Part shown: positions 1 to 9,358 of the stretch, one piece after another | How positions within the stretch are numbered: the first letter of the stretch is position 1 | Layout of the letters: each line of letters begins with the position of its first letter | Assembly (NCBI RefSeq): GCF_000969835.1 | Contig: NZ_KQ033912.1 | Location: 1,742,675 to 1,806,674, forward strand | Direction: 5' to 3' | Origin: Parabacteroides goldsteinii DSM 19448 = WAL 12034 | Lineage (GTDB): Bacteria > Bacteroidota > Bacteroidia > Bacteroidales > Tannerellaceae | DNA: 64,000 bases | Translations under genes and position numbers: made by a program | The notes under the pieces: generated by a model | What the model saw: only the letters and a program-made list of their open reading frames with translations | The model's database searches: none | What the model was told of the DNA's origin: nothing

Positions 1-92
1 CCCGTCGTCCGGAACTCTATGCGGATATAATAGGGCAGCCGCATGAATCCTGCCAAAAAGTCGCATGGCTAACAGGGACAACCAATGAATAA
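1..92 (+). CDS. 3' end of an unidentified plus-strand gene (partial)
   Basis: Reading frame 3 of the plus strand stays open from the window edge to a TAA stop at 90-92 and encodes 29 residues (beginning RRPELYADIIG, ending LTGTTNE). The other two plus frames close quickly. A plus-oriented hairpin with a T-run follows at 152-204, which is what would be expected after a real plus-strand gene. Too little protein is visible to name a family. Confidence 0.5.
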   Translation, partial: RRPELYADIIGQPHESCQKVAWLTGTTNE

Positions 93-151
93 CCCATTGG
101 CAAAATTAACTTAGTGCATATTTGACTCGACCCTCCAGTTTTCCAAAGTAT

Positions 152-204
152 AATACTACTCATCAATAAGTTTTCATTTCACCTATTGATAAGTAGTATT
201 TTTT
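152..204 (+). terminator. Intrinsic terminator, plus orientation
   Basis: A 17-bp stem with one mismatch (arms 152-168 and 184-200) encloses a 15-nt loop and is followed by six T. The T-run is only on the plus side, so it should terminate the partial gene at 1-92. The minus-strand gene ending at 239 converges on it and may also use the hairpin. Confidence 0.75.
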
Positions 205-238
205 GTAAGAACAATGATCATTTACATAGATCCGGTTT

Positions 239-3200
239 TCAATCCTCAATGATCAGGCGAAGCCCTACATTATTCACTTTCTGCCAGGGCAGATAAGCGC
301 GGCGGGCTGTTGCCGTTGCATCTTTCGGACGGTCTACCCAGGAACCGCCGCGGGCAACTACCTGTTTAGCTTCCAGGGTTTCCTGAGATTTGTCATTATA
401 AGGATACGGAGCATAGATCGAACGGGTCCATTCCTGTAAGTTTCCGTGCATGTTGATCAGGCCGAACGGATTTGCCTTATAGGTATATTCTTCCGTCGGG
501 ATCATCAAACCGTCGTTGACTGTATCAACTTTCGGCATGTAATTATAATACGAGAACCAAGGATTATCCTTCTCCATCGGTTGGGGATCGATACCCGTAA
601 CGGCCATCTTTTCCAACTGTACATCGGCCAGGTTCTCATACGGTCCGAAGTTTGCGTCCATAGCACCATACCAGAAAGGCTGGTCACTACCACCACGGCA
701 AGCCCATTCCCACTGGACTTCGGTAGGAAGCTGCACGTTCAGACCGGTCTTTTCTGAAAGCATCCGGCAATAATTCACCGCTTCCTCATAACTTACACGA
801 ATGACCGGTTGGTTCGGTTTATTTGCCGGATAACCGGGGGTCGTATGGTCTTTCCAGAACTGTGCGTAGATACGGCTGTCGTGGTCGGGAACCAGTGCAT
901 TATATTGCTCATTGGTCAGTTCCTTCTCAGACATCCAGAAGCCTTTCTTCACTTCTGCCTTGAATTCGGGAGCCTGATCGGGATAACCGTCATTCGTACC
1001 CATTACGAATTTACCTGCCGGAACACGGACAAAGGCGATCTTCACGCCATCGGCAACCTCTATTTCCTTGCGTAACGATTTTTCTTTCGACAACATCTTC
1101 TGAATATCGTCGGCAGACAAAGGCCAGCCTTTCATCTTTACCTCTTTATGCTTGACAGGAGCAACCTTTTCCGGCAATTCGGGTTTGATCTCTCCCTTAC
1201 TTTTCAGCAAACTTGCATAATCTGCCAGTTCCTTGCGCCAGTCGGCACCGGCACCGTTCGCATACTTATTGGTCAGTTCAAGGCGACGGCCGTACTGTTC
1301 GTATCCATTCAACGGATCAGCATCAAATTCGCCACGTCCCGGAGCGTTCATATCGATCCACATCGTGAGATGATCCCATTCGTTATCAGTCAGTTTCACA
1401 TTATAATGACCACGTTCCAACATACGAACGATTTCGCTGGTAGAAGCATGATATTCGTAGGGAGTCATCACATACATATCCGCTTCCGGTCCCTGACGGT
1501 TTACGTACGGATGGAAAGCCAGATAACTCTTCTGGAAATAACGCGTACCGCTCCAGTCGGTTATACCGACCGAGGTCGTGTCTTTAAAGTTCGGCCGGCC
1601 GGCTTTGCTTCCGTCATGGCAAGCCACACAGGCACGGTCGAGAATCGGTTGTATCTCATATTTAAAGGTATAAGAACGGACACCACCATCGGCAATCTTC
1701 AATTCATGCGGCTTACGGGTAGATGCAGCAACCCTTTTCGGAACCGGAATGGTGTTCTGATCTTCATGGCAGCCCACACAGGATACCACTTCGCCCGGCA
1801 TACCGGTCAGCCAGCTACGCATCCATTGTACGGCACGTCCGTCCGCATCGAGCGGTTGGAGGGAGACAGGCGTATTGGCCGGAATCTTAAAGATAGCAGA
1901 ACCATCCTCTTCTACCGGAACGGTTCCCAGCAGACGCTTGATATCCCATCCGGCCTGGATACCGTGATTATAATGGTCGGACAGCGTTCTTCGATAAGCA
2001 TATTCATACGCATAGACACGGAATGACTTGATCTGTCCGCGGGGAACGCCTCTCAGTCCTTCGCCTTCATAAATATCCTGGATAAAGACAGTCGCTTCCT
2101 TTTCATTCGGTTTGATACGGTCCGGGATTGCCGGAGGTACCGGAGTACTTTTCACCGGAACGGAATAGATCATACCGGCATCGTCGGCATTGGCAACCAA
2201 TGTCAGGTTATCATAAATATCCACCAGGTAGATTCCCCAACGGCTGTACGGAGACAGTTTGGCCGTTACCAGGAAAGTCTCGTCGGTCAGCGGATACGGT
2301 TTGATGAATTGCGGCCACACACCGTTTACCAGTTCATCTTTTACCTCCGGAATAATCGGACGGCCACGGAACGGCAATTCCTGTATCATACCTTTTTCTT
2401 CCTTACGGCTCTTTGCCGGATCGAAAATCATCAGACGGCCGGAACGGGCTACCCCGTGGTGACCGGAGATAACACCCACAAAACGGTTCGTCCGCTTCGG
2501 CAACGGCTGCACATCGAAAATACTGTTCGGGAACATGGAACCGCTACCATATAACGATTTCTGTTCGGTTCCGTCCGGATTCATATGCATCACGATACGG
2601 GAGAAATAGTGAGTCAAATCCGTATATTCCCAACGGACATACATCACCTTACCGTTTGCCATCACCACCGGATGCCAGTTCGCATCCTGGTCGAATGTCA
2701 GACGGCGCAGGTCACCGTTACTGGGATCATATAAAACCATATTACCTACCGCATCACTACCGTTTACGCAAGGTACGCCCTGATAACCGATATTGGAAAT
2801 CGCCAGCATACGTCCGTCGGGCAGATAGGTCGCATCAAAGAACTCCAGGTCAGGCTCCGGAATGTTGGTTACCTGTCGGGCATTGCCGCCTTCCAGGTCG
2901 ATTTCGTGCACCTGCCATCTGCGTGTCGTATCCAATGCTGTAAACATCAAGCGTTTCCCATCCCAGTTCAACACCAGGTCGGTCACGGAGGAACCCTCTA
3001 CAGCCGGTTTATAAACCGTCTTTTCCTGAAGGTTTCCGCTTTTCAGGCCGGACAATTCCACCAGTTCCGCCTTAAAATTCTTACGGCTGGCAGAGCTAAG
3101 ATTCGACCAGTTGTTCGGCTGGATACCCAAACTTCCGGCACCGACAAAGTTGGCCCGTTCTCCAAGATTGAATTTAACGGTCAACATCTTATCGACATTC

Positions 3201-3700
3201 ACATCCGGGCTCATCAGCATCAACTCGCGTTTCAGAGCCAACGCCTTATTAGCCTTGTCGAGTGCCTGTTGATCTCCGGTATAGATTCCGGCAAAACCTC
3301 CGGACAGCAGAGACTTCAATTCATTGAAACGTTTTTCGGCCAGATTTGCATCAAAGCCCGAACTCTTTTTCATGATACCCAAAGCCTCCTGAATAGCTTC
3401 CGGTTTCATCCATTCCAGTTCGGCCTGTATTTCCAGTACGGAAATCAAACGACCGGCCAGACTCTTATAAGCCTGCATCTGTTCGGACGGTGTAGCCAAC
3501 GATGCAACCTTGTTCAATTCAGACTGATACCAGGAGTTGTTCTTCAACTCTTTCAGCATAGCGTCCAGGCCTTTCTTCGTCCTGTTCAGCTGTTCGGACG
3601 TAACTTCTTCTTTTGTCTCACAACTCGGTTGTGCAGATAACACGCTTCCCCCCAACAGGCAGAAAGCCATACATCCTGTAATCAATAATTTCTTCCACAT
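239..3700 (-). CDS. Secreted beta-propeller / di-haem c / FGE-like (SUMF1) protein
   Basis: A 1153-residue protein with an N-terminal signal peptide ending near the AQP at residues 23-25. Residues about 30-150 are helical. Residues about 230-560 carry TolB/PD40-type propeller repeats. A beta-rich region follows that resembles the hydrazine synthase alpha-subunit middle domain family. Two CxxCH haem-c attachment motifs (CVGCH near 641, CVACH near 691) come next, and residues about 880-1150 form a formylglycine-generating-enzyme (SUMF1/EgtB-like) domain with GNLQEW and RGGSW signatures. The FGE domain lacks the active-site cysteine pair of true sulfatase-activating enzymes, and no sulfatase gene lies nearby. 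It starts six bases after the 961-residue gene, so the two are surely co-transcribed. The substrate is unknown; a periplasmic redox or binding role tied to locus A is inferred. Confidence 0.8.
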   Translation of the reverse strand: MWKKLLITGCMAFCLLGGSVLSAQPSCETKEEVTSEQLNRTKKGLDAMLKELKNNSWYQSELNKVASLATPSEQMQAYKSLAGRLISVLEIQAELEWMKPEAIQEALGIMKKSSGFDANLAEKRFNELKSLLSGGFAGIYTGDQQALDKANKALALKRELMLMSPDVNVDKMLTVKFNLGERANFVGAGSLGIQPNNWSNLSSASRKNFKAELVELSGLKSGNLQEKTVYKPAVEGSSVTDLVLNWDGKRLMFTALDTTRRWQVHEIDLEGGNARQVTNIPEPDLEFFDATYLPDGRMLAISNIGYQGVPCVNGSDAVGNMVLYDPSNGDLRRLTFDQDANWHPVVMANGKVMYVRWEYTDLTHYFSRIVMHMNPDGTEQKSLYGSGSMFPNSIFDVQPLPKRTNRFVGVISGHHGVARSGRLMIFDPAKSRKEEKGMIQELPFRGRPIIPEVKDELVNGVWPQFIKPYPLTDETFLVTAKLSPYSRWGIYLVDIYDNLTLVANADDAGMIYSVPVKSTPVPPAIPDRIKPNEKEATVFIQDIYEGEGLRGVPRGQIKSFRVYAYEYAYRRTLSDHYNHGIQAGWDIKRLLGTVPVEEDGSAIFKIPANTPVSLQPLDADGRAVQWMRSWLTGMPGEVVSCVGCHEDQNTIPVPKRVAASTRKPHELKIADGGVRSYTFKYEIQPILDRACVACHDGSKAGRPNFKDTTSVGITDWSGTRYFQKSYLAFHPYVNRQGPEADMYVMTPYEYHASTSEIVRMLERGHYNVKLTDNEWDHLTMWIDMNAPGRGEFDADPLNGYEQYGRRLELTNKYANGAGADWRKELADYASLLKSKGEIKPELPEKVAPVKHKEVKMKGWPLSADDIQKMLSKEKSLRKEIEVADGVKIAFVRVPAGKFVMGTNDGYPDQAPEFKAEVKKGFWMSEKELTNEQYNALVPDHDSRIYAQFWKDHTTPGYPANKPNQPVIRVSYEEAVNYCRMLSEKTGLNVQLPTEVQWEWACRGGSDQPFWYGAMDANFGPYENLADVQLEKMAVTGIDPQPMEKDNPWFSYYNYMPKVDTVNDGLMIPTEEYTYKANPFGLINMHGNLQEWTRSIYAPYPYNDKSQETLEAKQVVARGGSWVDRPKDATATARRAYLPWQKVNNVGLRLIIED

Positions 3701-3706
3701 AGGCGA

Positions 3707-6592
3707 TTATTTTTTAGTAACAAGTTTGTCTAATTCTTTTCCGTCCAGATATTCTTCATCCTGCGAATTATACAGGCCATCCATTATATAACGGGCATCC
3801 GGGAATGCAGATAATATCTTACGTATAGTTTCTGTCTGCCCGGATTTATAAACCGGAGCATTCGTATTCCATAATTGATTGTGAATATCTTTTTCGGGGA
3901 CGGAAATAAGAAGATCCTTTATATCCATCTGTTTCAACCGGGAAAGATTACCGTCCAGGTTCACTTCATCGTTCAACAACAAAGACAAAGCCGGAGCCAG
4001 AGTAAAGTTCGGACGGTTCACCTCATTTACCAGTTTCTGCAACCCCTCTATGGTATCCGGGGTACGGGAAACGGCTTGTCGCAATACCAACCGGATATTC
4101 TTTTTCGCAGCATAATCAGACAAAACCTGGAACGATTCTTTCAGGGAAGCATAGAACTGTTCCATCGTATAATTATTTTCAATGGTCCGCTGGGTAGAAA
4201 TCAGCAATTCATCGGCACCCAGTATTTCCATCTTATCAATAACACGCTTCATGATATCCATGCTCTTCTGATAGAAAGGAGGATCATTATTTACGATCCT
4301 CAAATCAGGATACAGATTCAATCCGGAAGTCAAATCTACCGTTATTTTCAATTTCTGGCGTCCCAGCCAACCGGATTCATGCTTCAACGTTTCTTTTTCC
4401 TTATTATTCAGATAACGCCAGTCAATCACCACACGGTCATAATGTTCGAAGAAAGTCGGACGCGACAAAATCTCTTCCTTTACATCCGAGATATTGCGTA
4501 AAACAAGCGAACGTCCCGTAACATTCGGTACCGGGGTACTTTCCGGCATAACGGTTATATCCGCTTCATCATTCAACCGGACACGGAAAATGCGCACATT
4601 ACCGCCGGCAATCGTATTGGAGGTATTTTTACCGAAGGAGGCATTTACTGCCACTTTAGGCGTATATCCAACGGCTTTCATTTCCGAACAGTCTGTCGGT
4701 AATTCTTTGATAGAAACGATCTTTTCGGTCTTTGTCCGGATGGAAAAATCCTTCGGTGTCCAATGTTCGTTGGATATCAGAACGGTATATTCGCCATTGC
4801 CTCTGGAACAGGTTACAAGGCTCAGTTCCGGGTTGGTTTCGAACAGTTGTACGGAAGAGAAAATATCTCCCATCAATGCTTTCACATGGTTTAATATCGG
4901 GTAGGGTTTATCCAGCGGCATTTCTTCCTTCACCTTGACAGGAAGTTCACATTGCGGTTGTTCGGTAACACCGTAAGGTGATGCGATAACAGTAATCTTT
5001 CCTTTTCCGGCATTCAACTCGATAGCGGCCGGCAGTTCGTTAGATTTTTGCAGAATTGTCGCAGATGCCGGATAAATCAACTCAGCCAACGTATAAGGAA
5101 CACGCTCGTTTAACGACTGTCCTTTGTAAGTCACCGGACCTGAGCACACGGTCGTTTTGTTTCCGGCACGGACACCGACAATTCCGTCCGGCATGTTTTT
5201 CAGTGAACCGGCAGTGATAATCAGATGCCCGCCTTCATTCACATAAGTTTCCAGTTTATCGTTGATTTCTTTTCCCGGACGAAGCTCATCGGCAATGACC
5301 AGTACCGGATACTGCTGCAAAACCCATTGCGGCGCATCACTCATCAGACAATCGGCAATATCGCCATAAGGATTAGGGGCAATAAACCCTCTTTCATCTT
5401 TATAATAGGAAGCATCCTGATAACCGGGATATAAAATATCGAGCATCCCGTCCGTCAGATAATCCGGCAACTCATACGGCAGATTTCCCCACACTTTATA
5501 AGCCTGCCTGGAATATAGATGACGCGGGAAAGACCAGCCGGAAAAGAAATCGGTCATCAAAGCAACCGGTGTATACATCACACCCGGATCACCGTATTTA
5601 TCTACCCATTTAACCGCACTTTGCTGTATCTTACCGATAGGACTCAGCTTCTTGTCGTCTATCCGCATGGACCCTTCGAAACCGACAGCCACACAATCGT
5701 ACATCAAATGAGTATAGATCAACCGTTTCAGCAATCCGAGCGAGGTCCCTTTCAACGGGCCGCCACTGTTGTAGTCATCATCTATACCGGTAGCATTCGA
5801 ATCGTATGTCTTATATCCCCAACGGTTCCATACGGAAGCATTTCCAAACCAGTTAACGCCATATTGCTTACCGGCTCCGCGGATAAAGGAATAATAAATC
5901 TGCGAGTTAGGCAATCCCTGGGCCGTTTCCGCCCCTATCAATGTATAAACTCCTTCTTTCAGGAAATAATGTCCAAAGTTCAGGGAGACAAGAGTTGCCA
6001 TTTTATTCCCCAGCTGATCGCCCATTTCCTGGAAATGACGCTGGAAGTTAAAGTATTGTTGTTTGCGGTCTGCTCCCAACGGATACATTCGCGGAGCAAA
6101 ACTACCGACATACCGGCCATCCTGTTCACCGTTATCCATACCCAGCCAACGGTCGCCCAGTTCTTTCTCGAAAAGATCGAGTACACCGTCCGGAATAACG
6201 AACTGCGTCCAATATCCGCCAGGCCCCGAACCCGGGATATATCCCCAAAGGTCAAACAGATACAGGTTTCTTTTCTTTATCTCGGCAACGACCTCTTTCA
6301 GATTATCCTGAAAAACCAGCGGATAGGAAACCCACAAAATATCCCCGAGCTTATCCTTATCCACCCACTGATCGAGTTTTTGTTTATAATCTCCGGAAAG
6401 GTCACGTAGTGCTATAAACTGAATTTTATCATGAAAGAAAGAAGCATCCGGCGATTTCACATGATGACGTTGATAATCGGGATGATGAGACGGGATCATT
6501 TGATAAGGATACAGCTTGATACTATTCTGTGCAAGCGGTCGGTCAGGATACAGTAATCCCAACAAAACAATAAGTATAAGAATCTTTTTCAT
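3707..6592 (-). CDS. Large secreted protein of unknown function, glycoside-hydrolase-like architecture
   Basis: A 961-residue protein with a signal peptide (cleavage near residue 22). I do not recognise the family. Residues about 30-380 look like an alpha/beta barrel, with many aromatic residues and the acidic patch WLGMDNGEQDG. Residues about 420-560 resemble the GATase-like or beta-galactosidase trimerisation fold (VLVIADEL, EGGHLIITAG). Residues about 700-955 are a second alpha/beta repeat region reminiscent of xylose-isomerase-like TIM barrels. That order is common in glycan-active secreted enzymes, so a hydrolase role is plausible but unproven. It lies between the detached sigma gene and the FGE-like gene. 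A -7-like box (CATCTTTG, 6659-6666, minus) lies about 70 bp upstream of the ATG. Confidence 0.7.
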   Translation of the reverse strand: MKKILILIVLLGLLYPDRPLAQNSIKLYPYQMIPSHHPDYQRHHVKSPDASFFHDKIQFIALRDLSGDYKQKLDQWVDKDKLGDILWVSYPLVFQDNLKEVVAEIKKRNLYLFDLWGYIPGSGPGGYWTQFVIPDGVLDLFEKELGDRWLGMDNGEQDGRYVGSFAPRMYPLGADRKQQYFNFQRHFQEMGDQLGNKMATLVSLNFGHYFLKEGVYTLIGAETAQGLPNSQIYYSFIRGAGKQYGVNWFGNASVWNRWGYKTYDSNATGIDDDYNSGGPLKGTSLGLLKRLIYTHLMYDCVAVGFEGSMRIDDKKLSPIGKIQQSAVKWVDKYGDPGVMYTPVALMTDFFSGWSFPRHLYSRQAYKVWGNLPYELPDYLTDGMLDILYPGYQDASYYKDERGFIAPNPYGDIADCLMSDAPQWVLQQYPVLVIADELRPGKEINDKLETYVNEGGHLIITAGSLKNMPDGIVGVRAGNKTTVCSGPVTYKGQSLNERVPYTLAELIYPASATILQKSNELPAAIELNAGKGKITVIASPYGVTEQPQCELPVKVKEEMPLDKPYPILNHVKALMGDIFSSVQLFETNPELSLVTCSRGNGEYTVLISNEHWTPKDFSIRTKTEKIVSIKELPTDCSEMKAVGYTPKVAVNASFGKNTSNTIAGGNVRIFRVRLNDEADITVMPESTPVPNVTGRSLVLRNISDVKEEILSRPTFFEHYDRVVIDWRYLNNKEKETLKHESGWLGRQKLKITVDLTSGLNLYPDLRIVNNDPPFYQKSMDIMKRVIDKMEILGADELLISTQRTIENNYTMEQFYASLKESFQVLSDYAAKKNIRLVLRQAVSRTPDTIEGLQKLVNEVNRPNFTLAPALSLLLNDEVNLDGNLSRLKQMDIKDLLISVPEKDIHNQLWNTNAPVYKSGQTETIRKILSAFPDARYIMDGLYNSQDEEYLDGKELDKLVTKK

Positions 6593-6770
6593 AAGTATTT
6601 ATTATTGTTGTTGCGTTAACAAGCCGACAACTGATAAGCCGATCATTTCTTATCGCAACAAAGATGCATTTATATTTTGAGATTATGTTACTTTTCGTTC
6701 ATAAAAAAGTTAATAATCTACGAAATAGGATCTATTTATGCCCGAATGATAACAATTTACTTCAATCCGA

Positions 6771-7334
6771 TCAGTCCGGAGAAGCCGGTAAATACTCTTT
6801 CAAAACCTGCCGGAGTTGTGCCAACGCCTTTTTCTGATACAATTTAACGGCATTCACGGAAACACCCATTTCTTCCGAAATCTCCGCATAGGTTAGATTT
6901 TTATATCGGCTAAGCTCAAAAACCCTTTTATATTGAGGAGGCAATTCTTTCACCGCTTTACCAACCCGCTCTATTAGTTCTTTGGAGAGAACATAATCGA
7001 GAGGAGATTCATCCAGTGAAAACAATGTATTCCTTTCTGCTATATTGTCATCAATTTCAATATACTCAGGTTGATTTCGTCTGAGATACGACAAACAAGC
7101 GTTATGAACAGCCCGTACCAGATAAGCCCGAATAGAAGTTGTAATGACCAACGTTTCCCTGTTCTCCCATAACCAACGGAAAACATCTCCGACAATCTCT
7201 TCGATTATGTGTTTTTCTGCGATGTAAGAACGTGCTTCATAGCAAAGAAAAACATAGTACTTTTTGAATAAGCATTCAAAAATTTTATGGTTTCCTTGTT
7301 GCAACTCCACTAATTCATCACGAGTATCCATCAT
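6771..7334 (-). CDS. ECF-type RNA polymerase sigma factor (locus A)
   Basis: A 187-residue sigma-70 family protein of normal ECF length. Region 2 spans about 22-90 (IIEEIVGDVFRWLWE, core and -10 binding) and region 4 about 125-178 (LPPQYKRVFELSRY, then a helix-turn-helix with YAEISEEMGVSVNAVK). ECF genes of this type normally sit directly before fecR. Here the gene lies downstream of susD, separated from it by a 368-bp gap with two palindromes, while fecR stands alone at the other end of the locus. It probably works with the 12879-13877 anti-sigma factor, but it could instead serve the two genes after it. Two adjacent ATG codons make the exact start uncertain by one residue. Confidence 0.88.
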   Translation of the reverse strand: MMDTRDELVELQQGNHKIFECLFKKYYVFLCYEARSYIAEKHIIEEIVGDVFRWLWENRETLVITTSIRAYLVRAVHNACLSYLRRNQPEYIEIDDNIAERNTLFSLDESPLDYVLSKELIERVGKAVKELPPQYKRVFELSRYKNLTYAEISEEMGVSVNAVKLYQKKALAQLRQVLKEYLPASPD

Positions 7335-7702
7335 AACACAATAAAGATATTGCTATAAATCCCCGTATTACTTTAAAGATCAACATAATACATACCACAT
7401 AAAGTTTTAGTAAAAACCATGTGTGACTAGAAAAAACGGTCGTTTTTTTTAGTCACTATTTTTCAAGAAAATCTTTTGATTTTTATGCTGTCAATTAGAT
7501 GGTATCTCACAGATTTTTAGTACTTTTAGATGTCCGAATTGATTTTGTCTGGTCAACATGAAAAATGACTAAAAAAAACGACCGTTTTTTTTAGTCACTA
7601 TAGTACATATGTAAAGTGGTTAATTTTCAATAGCAATACCCAATTTATGGAATAAAAGAAATTTATTCATCCGGCATTGTCTATCACTGTTAACGAATTG
7701 GT
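7335..7702. other. Intergenic region between susD and the sigma gene of locus A
   Basis: A 368-bp A/T-rich gap without a credible gene. It holds two long palindromes (7423-7456 and 7566-7599, described separately) and a weak -7-like box, TATCTTTA on the minus strand at 7342-7349, only eight bases before the sigma ATG. A transcript leaving susD meets the second palindrome first. There it is followed on the minus strand by five T, so it may act as the susCD terminator. Confidence 0.6.
7423..7599. repeat. Pair of 34-bp A/T palindromes in inverted orientation
   Basis: Copy 1 (7423-7456) reads GTGACT, an A-run, CG-GT-CG, a T-run, AGTCAC. Copy 2 (7566-7599) has the same layout with AC at the centre, so it is the reverse complement of copy 1. 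Similarity continues past the inner end of each copy into a TTTTTCA tract. The outer ends are therefore 177 bp apart with roughly 45-bp inverted ends. Possible roles are terminators, an operator pair, or the ends of a small non-autonomous element. No target duplication is visible. Confidence 0.75.
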
Positions 7703-9346
7703 TTATTTATAATTCGGATCCTGAACCAAAACGCCACCGGCTTTATCAATTTCACTTTGTGGTAATGGGAAATAATAGAATGCCGGCTTAAAGACCTTTA
7801 CATAAGTTGGCAAAGCAGGGTCTGACGCACCATTCACAAGTTTGTCCATTAACTTCCATCGTTTCAGCTGAAAATAGCGATGACCTTCAAATACAAATTC
7901 CACACGCCATTCGTTACGAATACGTTCACGCATCTGATCTTTTGTCAGACCAGCAGGCAACTCCGGTTGTCCTGACCGTACACGCACTTTATTAACAGCA
8001 TCGTAAACTTTTTGAGTCGGTCCATTTGCTTCGTTTTCAGCTTCAGCAATCATCATTAATACTTCAGCATAACGGAGAATAACAACATCTGCATCAGAGA
8101 TCGTTGAATAACTTGGCATTTCTGTTGTCGGCTGAAGTAATTTCATCATACCAAAACCAGTCTGCATCTGATTTGTTATTGTAATAGGTCCATTTTCTTC
8201 ATATCCTTCATCCGGGAAAAGAGCTACTCCACTGTGACAAACCGTTTCGTACAAGCGACGATCACGAATATGAACTCCATTTGCACCAGAGAATAACTTT
8301 TCTCTTTCTGCCTTATTGGCATCTGACAAAGCTCCCGTTGCTAACAAAGATTCATCGACTGTTGCAGTCAATGGAGATTCGCCCCATTTCAGACCATCTG
8401 TACACTCAAATGCATTTACCAAATCACGGGTTACTCCACATGTTGTCCACGCCCCATAATACAAGTCCATACTATGCGTAGTATTAGGAGCCAAATAACG
8501 GACAGAGAACATGATTTCAGGAGAAGCCAATTGTTGTGCAGAAATAAAGTTATCTCTCATTCTATCAGCTAACTCATACCCCTGAATACCTTCCAGCAAT
8601 GTTACGATTGCACCCATTTTTGATGCATCCGCATTGCCATTGTCATCATAAGCCTCGGCCAGCATTAAACGTGCCTTGAACGCCTTCATCGCCCCCGGAG
8701 TAAAATATCCGCTCATTTGTGAATCGGAATAAGGCTTATCGGGTAAAGCAGCTATCGCCTCGTCAAAGTCCTTTATAATCTGGGCATACACTTCAGCACG
8801 GGTAGCTTTCGGCTGATACATATTTTCCGTTGTCAAAGAAGATGTTACCAAAGGAACTTCCCGATAACATTGATACAACCAAGAATAATAGTAAGCTCTC
8901 AACGCTTTGCATTGCGCCATAATAAAACTCTTGTCTGCTTCCGACATATCCGCACCCTGGTAAGTTTCCAGATTCTCCATGACCAAATGAATACGGGCAA
9001 TGCCTCTGTAACAATGATCATACATATAAGAAACATATCCACCGGTATTCGGATCTAAATCACCTAATGCAATCGTTTGTGAACTACCATAAGTAGACTC
9101 ATTATGCTGACAAATAGAGTTATCTGTCAGATTATCGAAACAAGCCACAATCTGTGACATAACTCCGGGCCATTCATACATCATGGAAAAACTTCCTGCC
9201 AATGCTGAATCAAAATCACTTTTCTTCTGCCAGAAAATAGACTGTGATGGTGAAGAAGGAGGATCTTTCTGTAAGAAATCACTACAAGATGTCGTAGAAC
9301 CCACCAATAAAGCCGAAGCCAATATTATATTTATTACTCTTTTCAT
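7703..9346 (-). CDS. susD-like: SusD/RagB-family glycan-binding lipoprotein (locus A)
   Basis: A 547-residue outer-membrane lipoprotein. The lipobox ends at Cys21 (TTSC), followed by the SusD start motif SDFLQKDPPSSPSQSIFW. The C-terminal part has the usual RYAEVLMMIAEAENEANG and WRVEFVFEGHRYFQLKRW signatures. SusD proteins sit on the cell surface as the lid of the SusC barrel and bind the substrate. The gene starts 12 bases after the susC stop, the standard spacing for this pair. It is the last gene before the palindrome-containing gap. Confidence 0.95.
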   Translation of the reverse strand: MKRVINIILASALLVGSTTSCSDFLQKDPPSSPSQSIFWQKKSDFDSALAGSFSMMYEWPGVMSQIVACFDNLTDNSICQHNESTYGSSQTIALGDLDPNTGGYVSYMYDHCYRGIARIHLVMENLETYQGADMSEADKSFIMAQCKALRAYYYSWLYQCYREVPLVTSSLTTENMYQPKATRAEVYAQIIKDFDEAIAALPDKPYSDSQMSGYFTPGAMKAFKARLMLAEAYDDNGNADASKMGAIVTLLEGIQGYELADRMRDNFISAQQLASPEIMFSVRYLAPNTTHSMDLYYGAWTTCGVTRDLVNAFECTDGLKWGESPLTATVDESLLATGALSDANKAEREKLFSGANGVHIRDRRLYETVCHSGVALFPDEGYEENGPITITNQMQTGFGMMKLLQPTTEMPSYSTISDADVVILRYAEVLMMIAEAENEANGPTQKVYDAVNKVRVRSGQPELPAGLTKDQMRERIRNEWRVEFVFEGHRYFQLKRWKLMDKLVNGASDPALPTYVKVFKPAFYYFPLPQSEIDKAGGVLVQDPNYK

Positions 9347-9358
9347 TGCATTCTACTT

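Noticed and set aside
1148..2026. 292-residue plus-strand open frame inside the FGE-like gene
   Set aside because: It lies wholly antisense to a gene with clear domains, and its sequence has no signal or domain character.
239..3700. Sulfatase-activating enzyme
   Set aside because: The FGE-like domain lacks the catalytic cysteines and no sulfatase gene is in the window.
5519..6409. 296-residue plus-strand open frame inside the 961-residue gene
   Set aside because: Antisense shadow of a long secreted protein; many similar shadows occur across this window.
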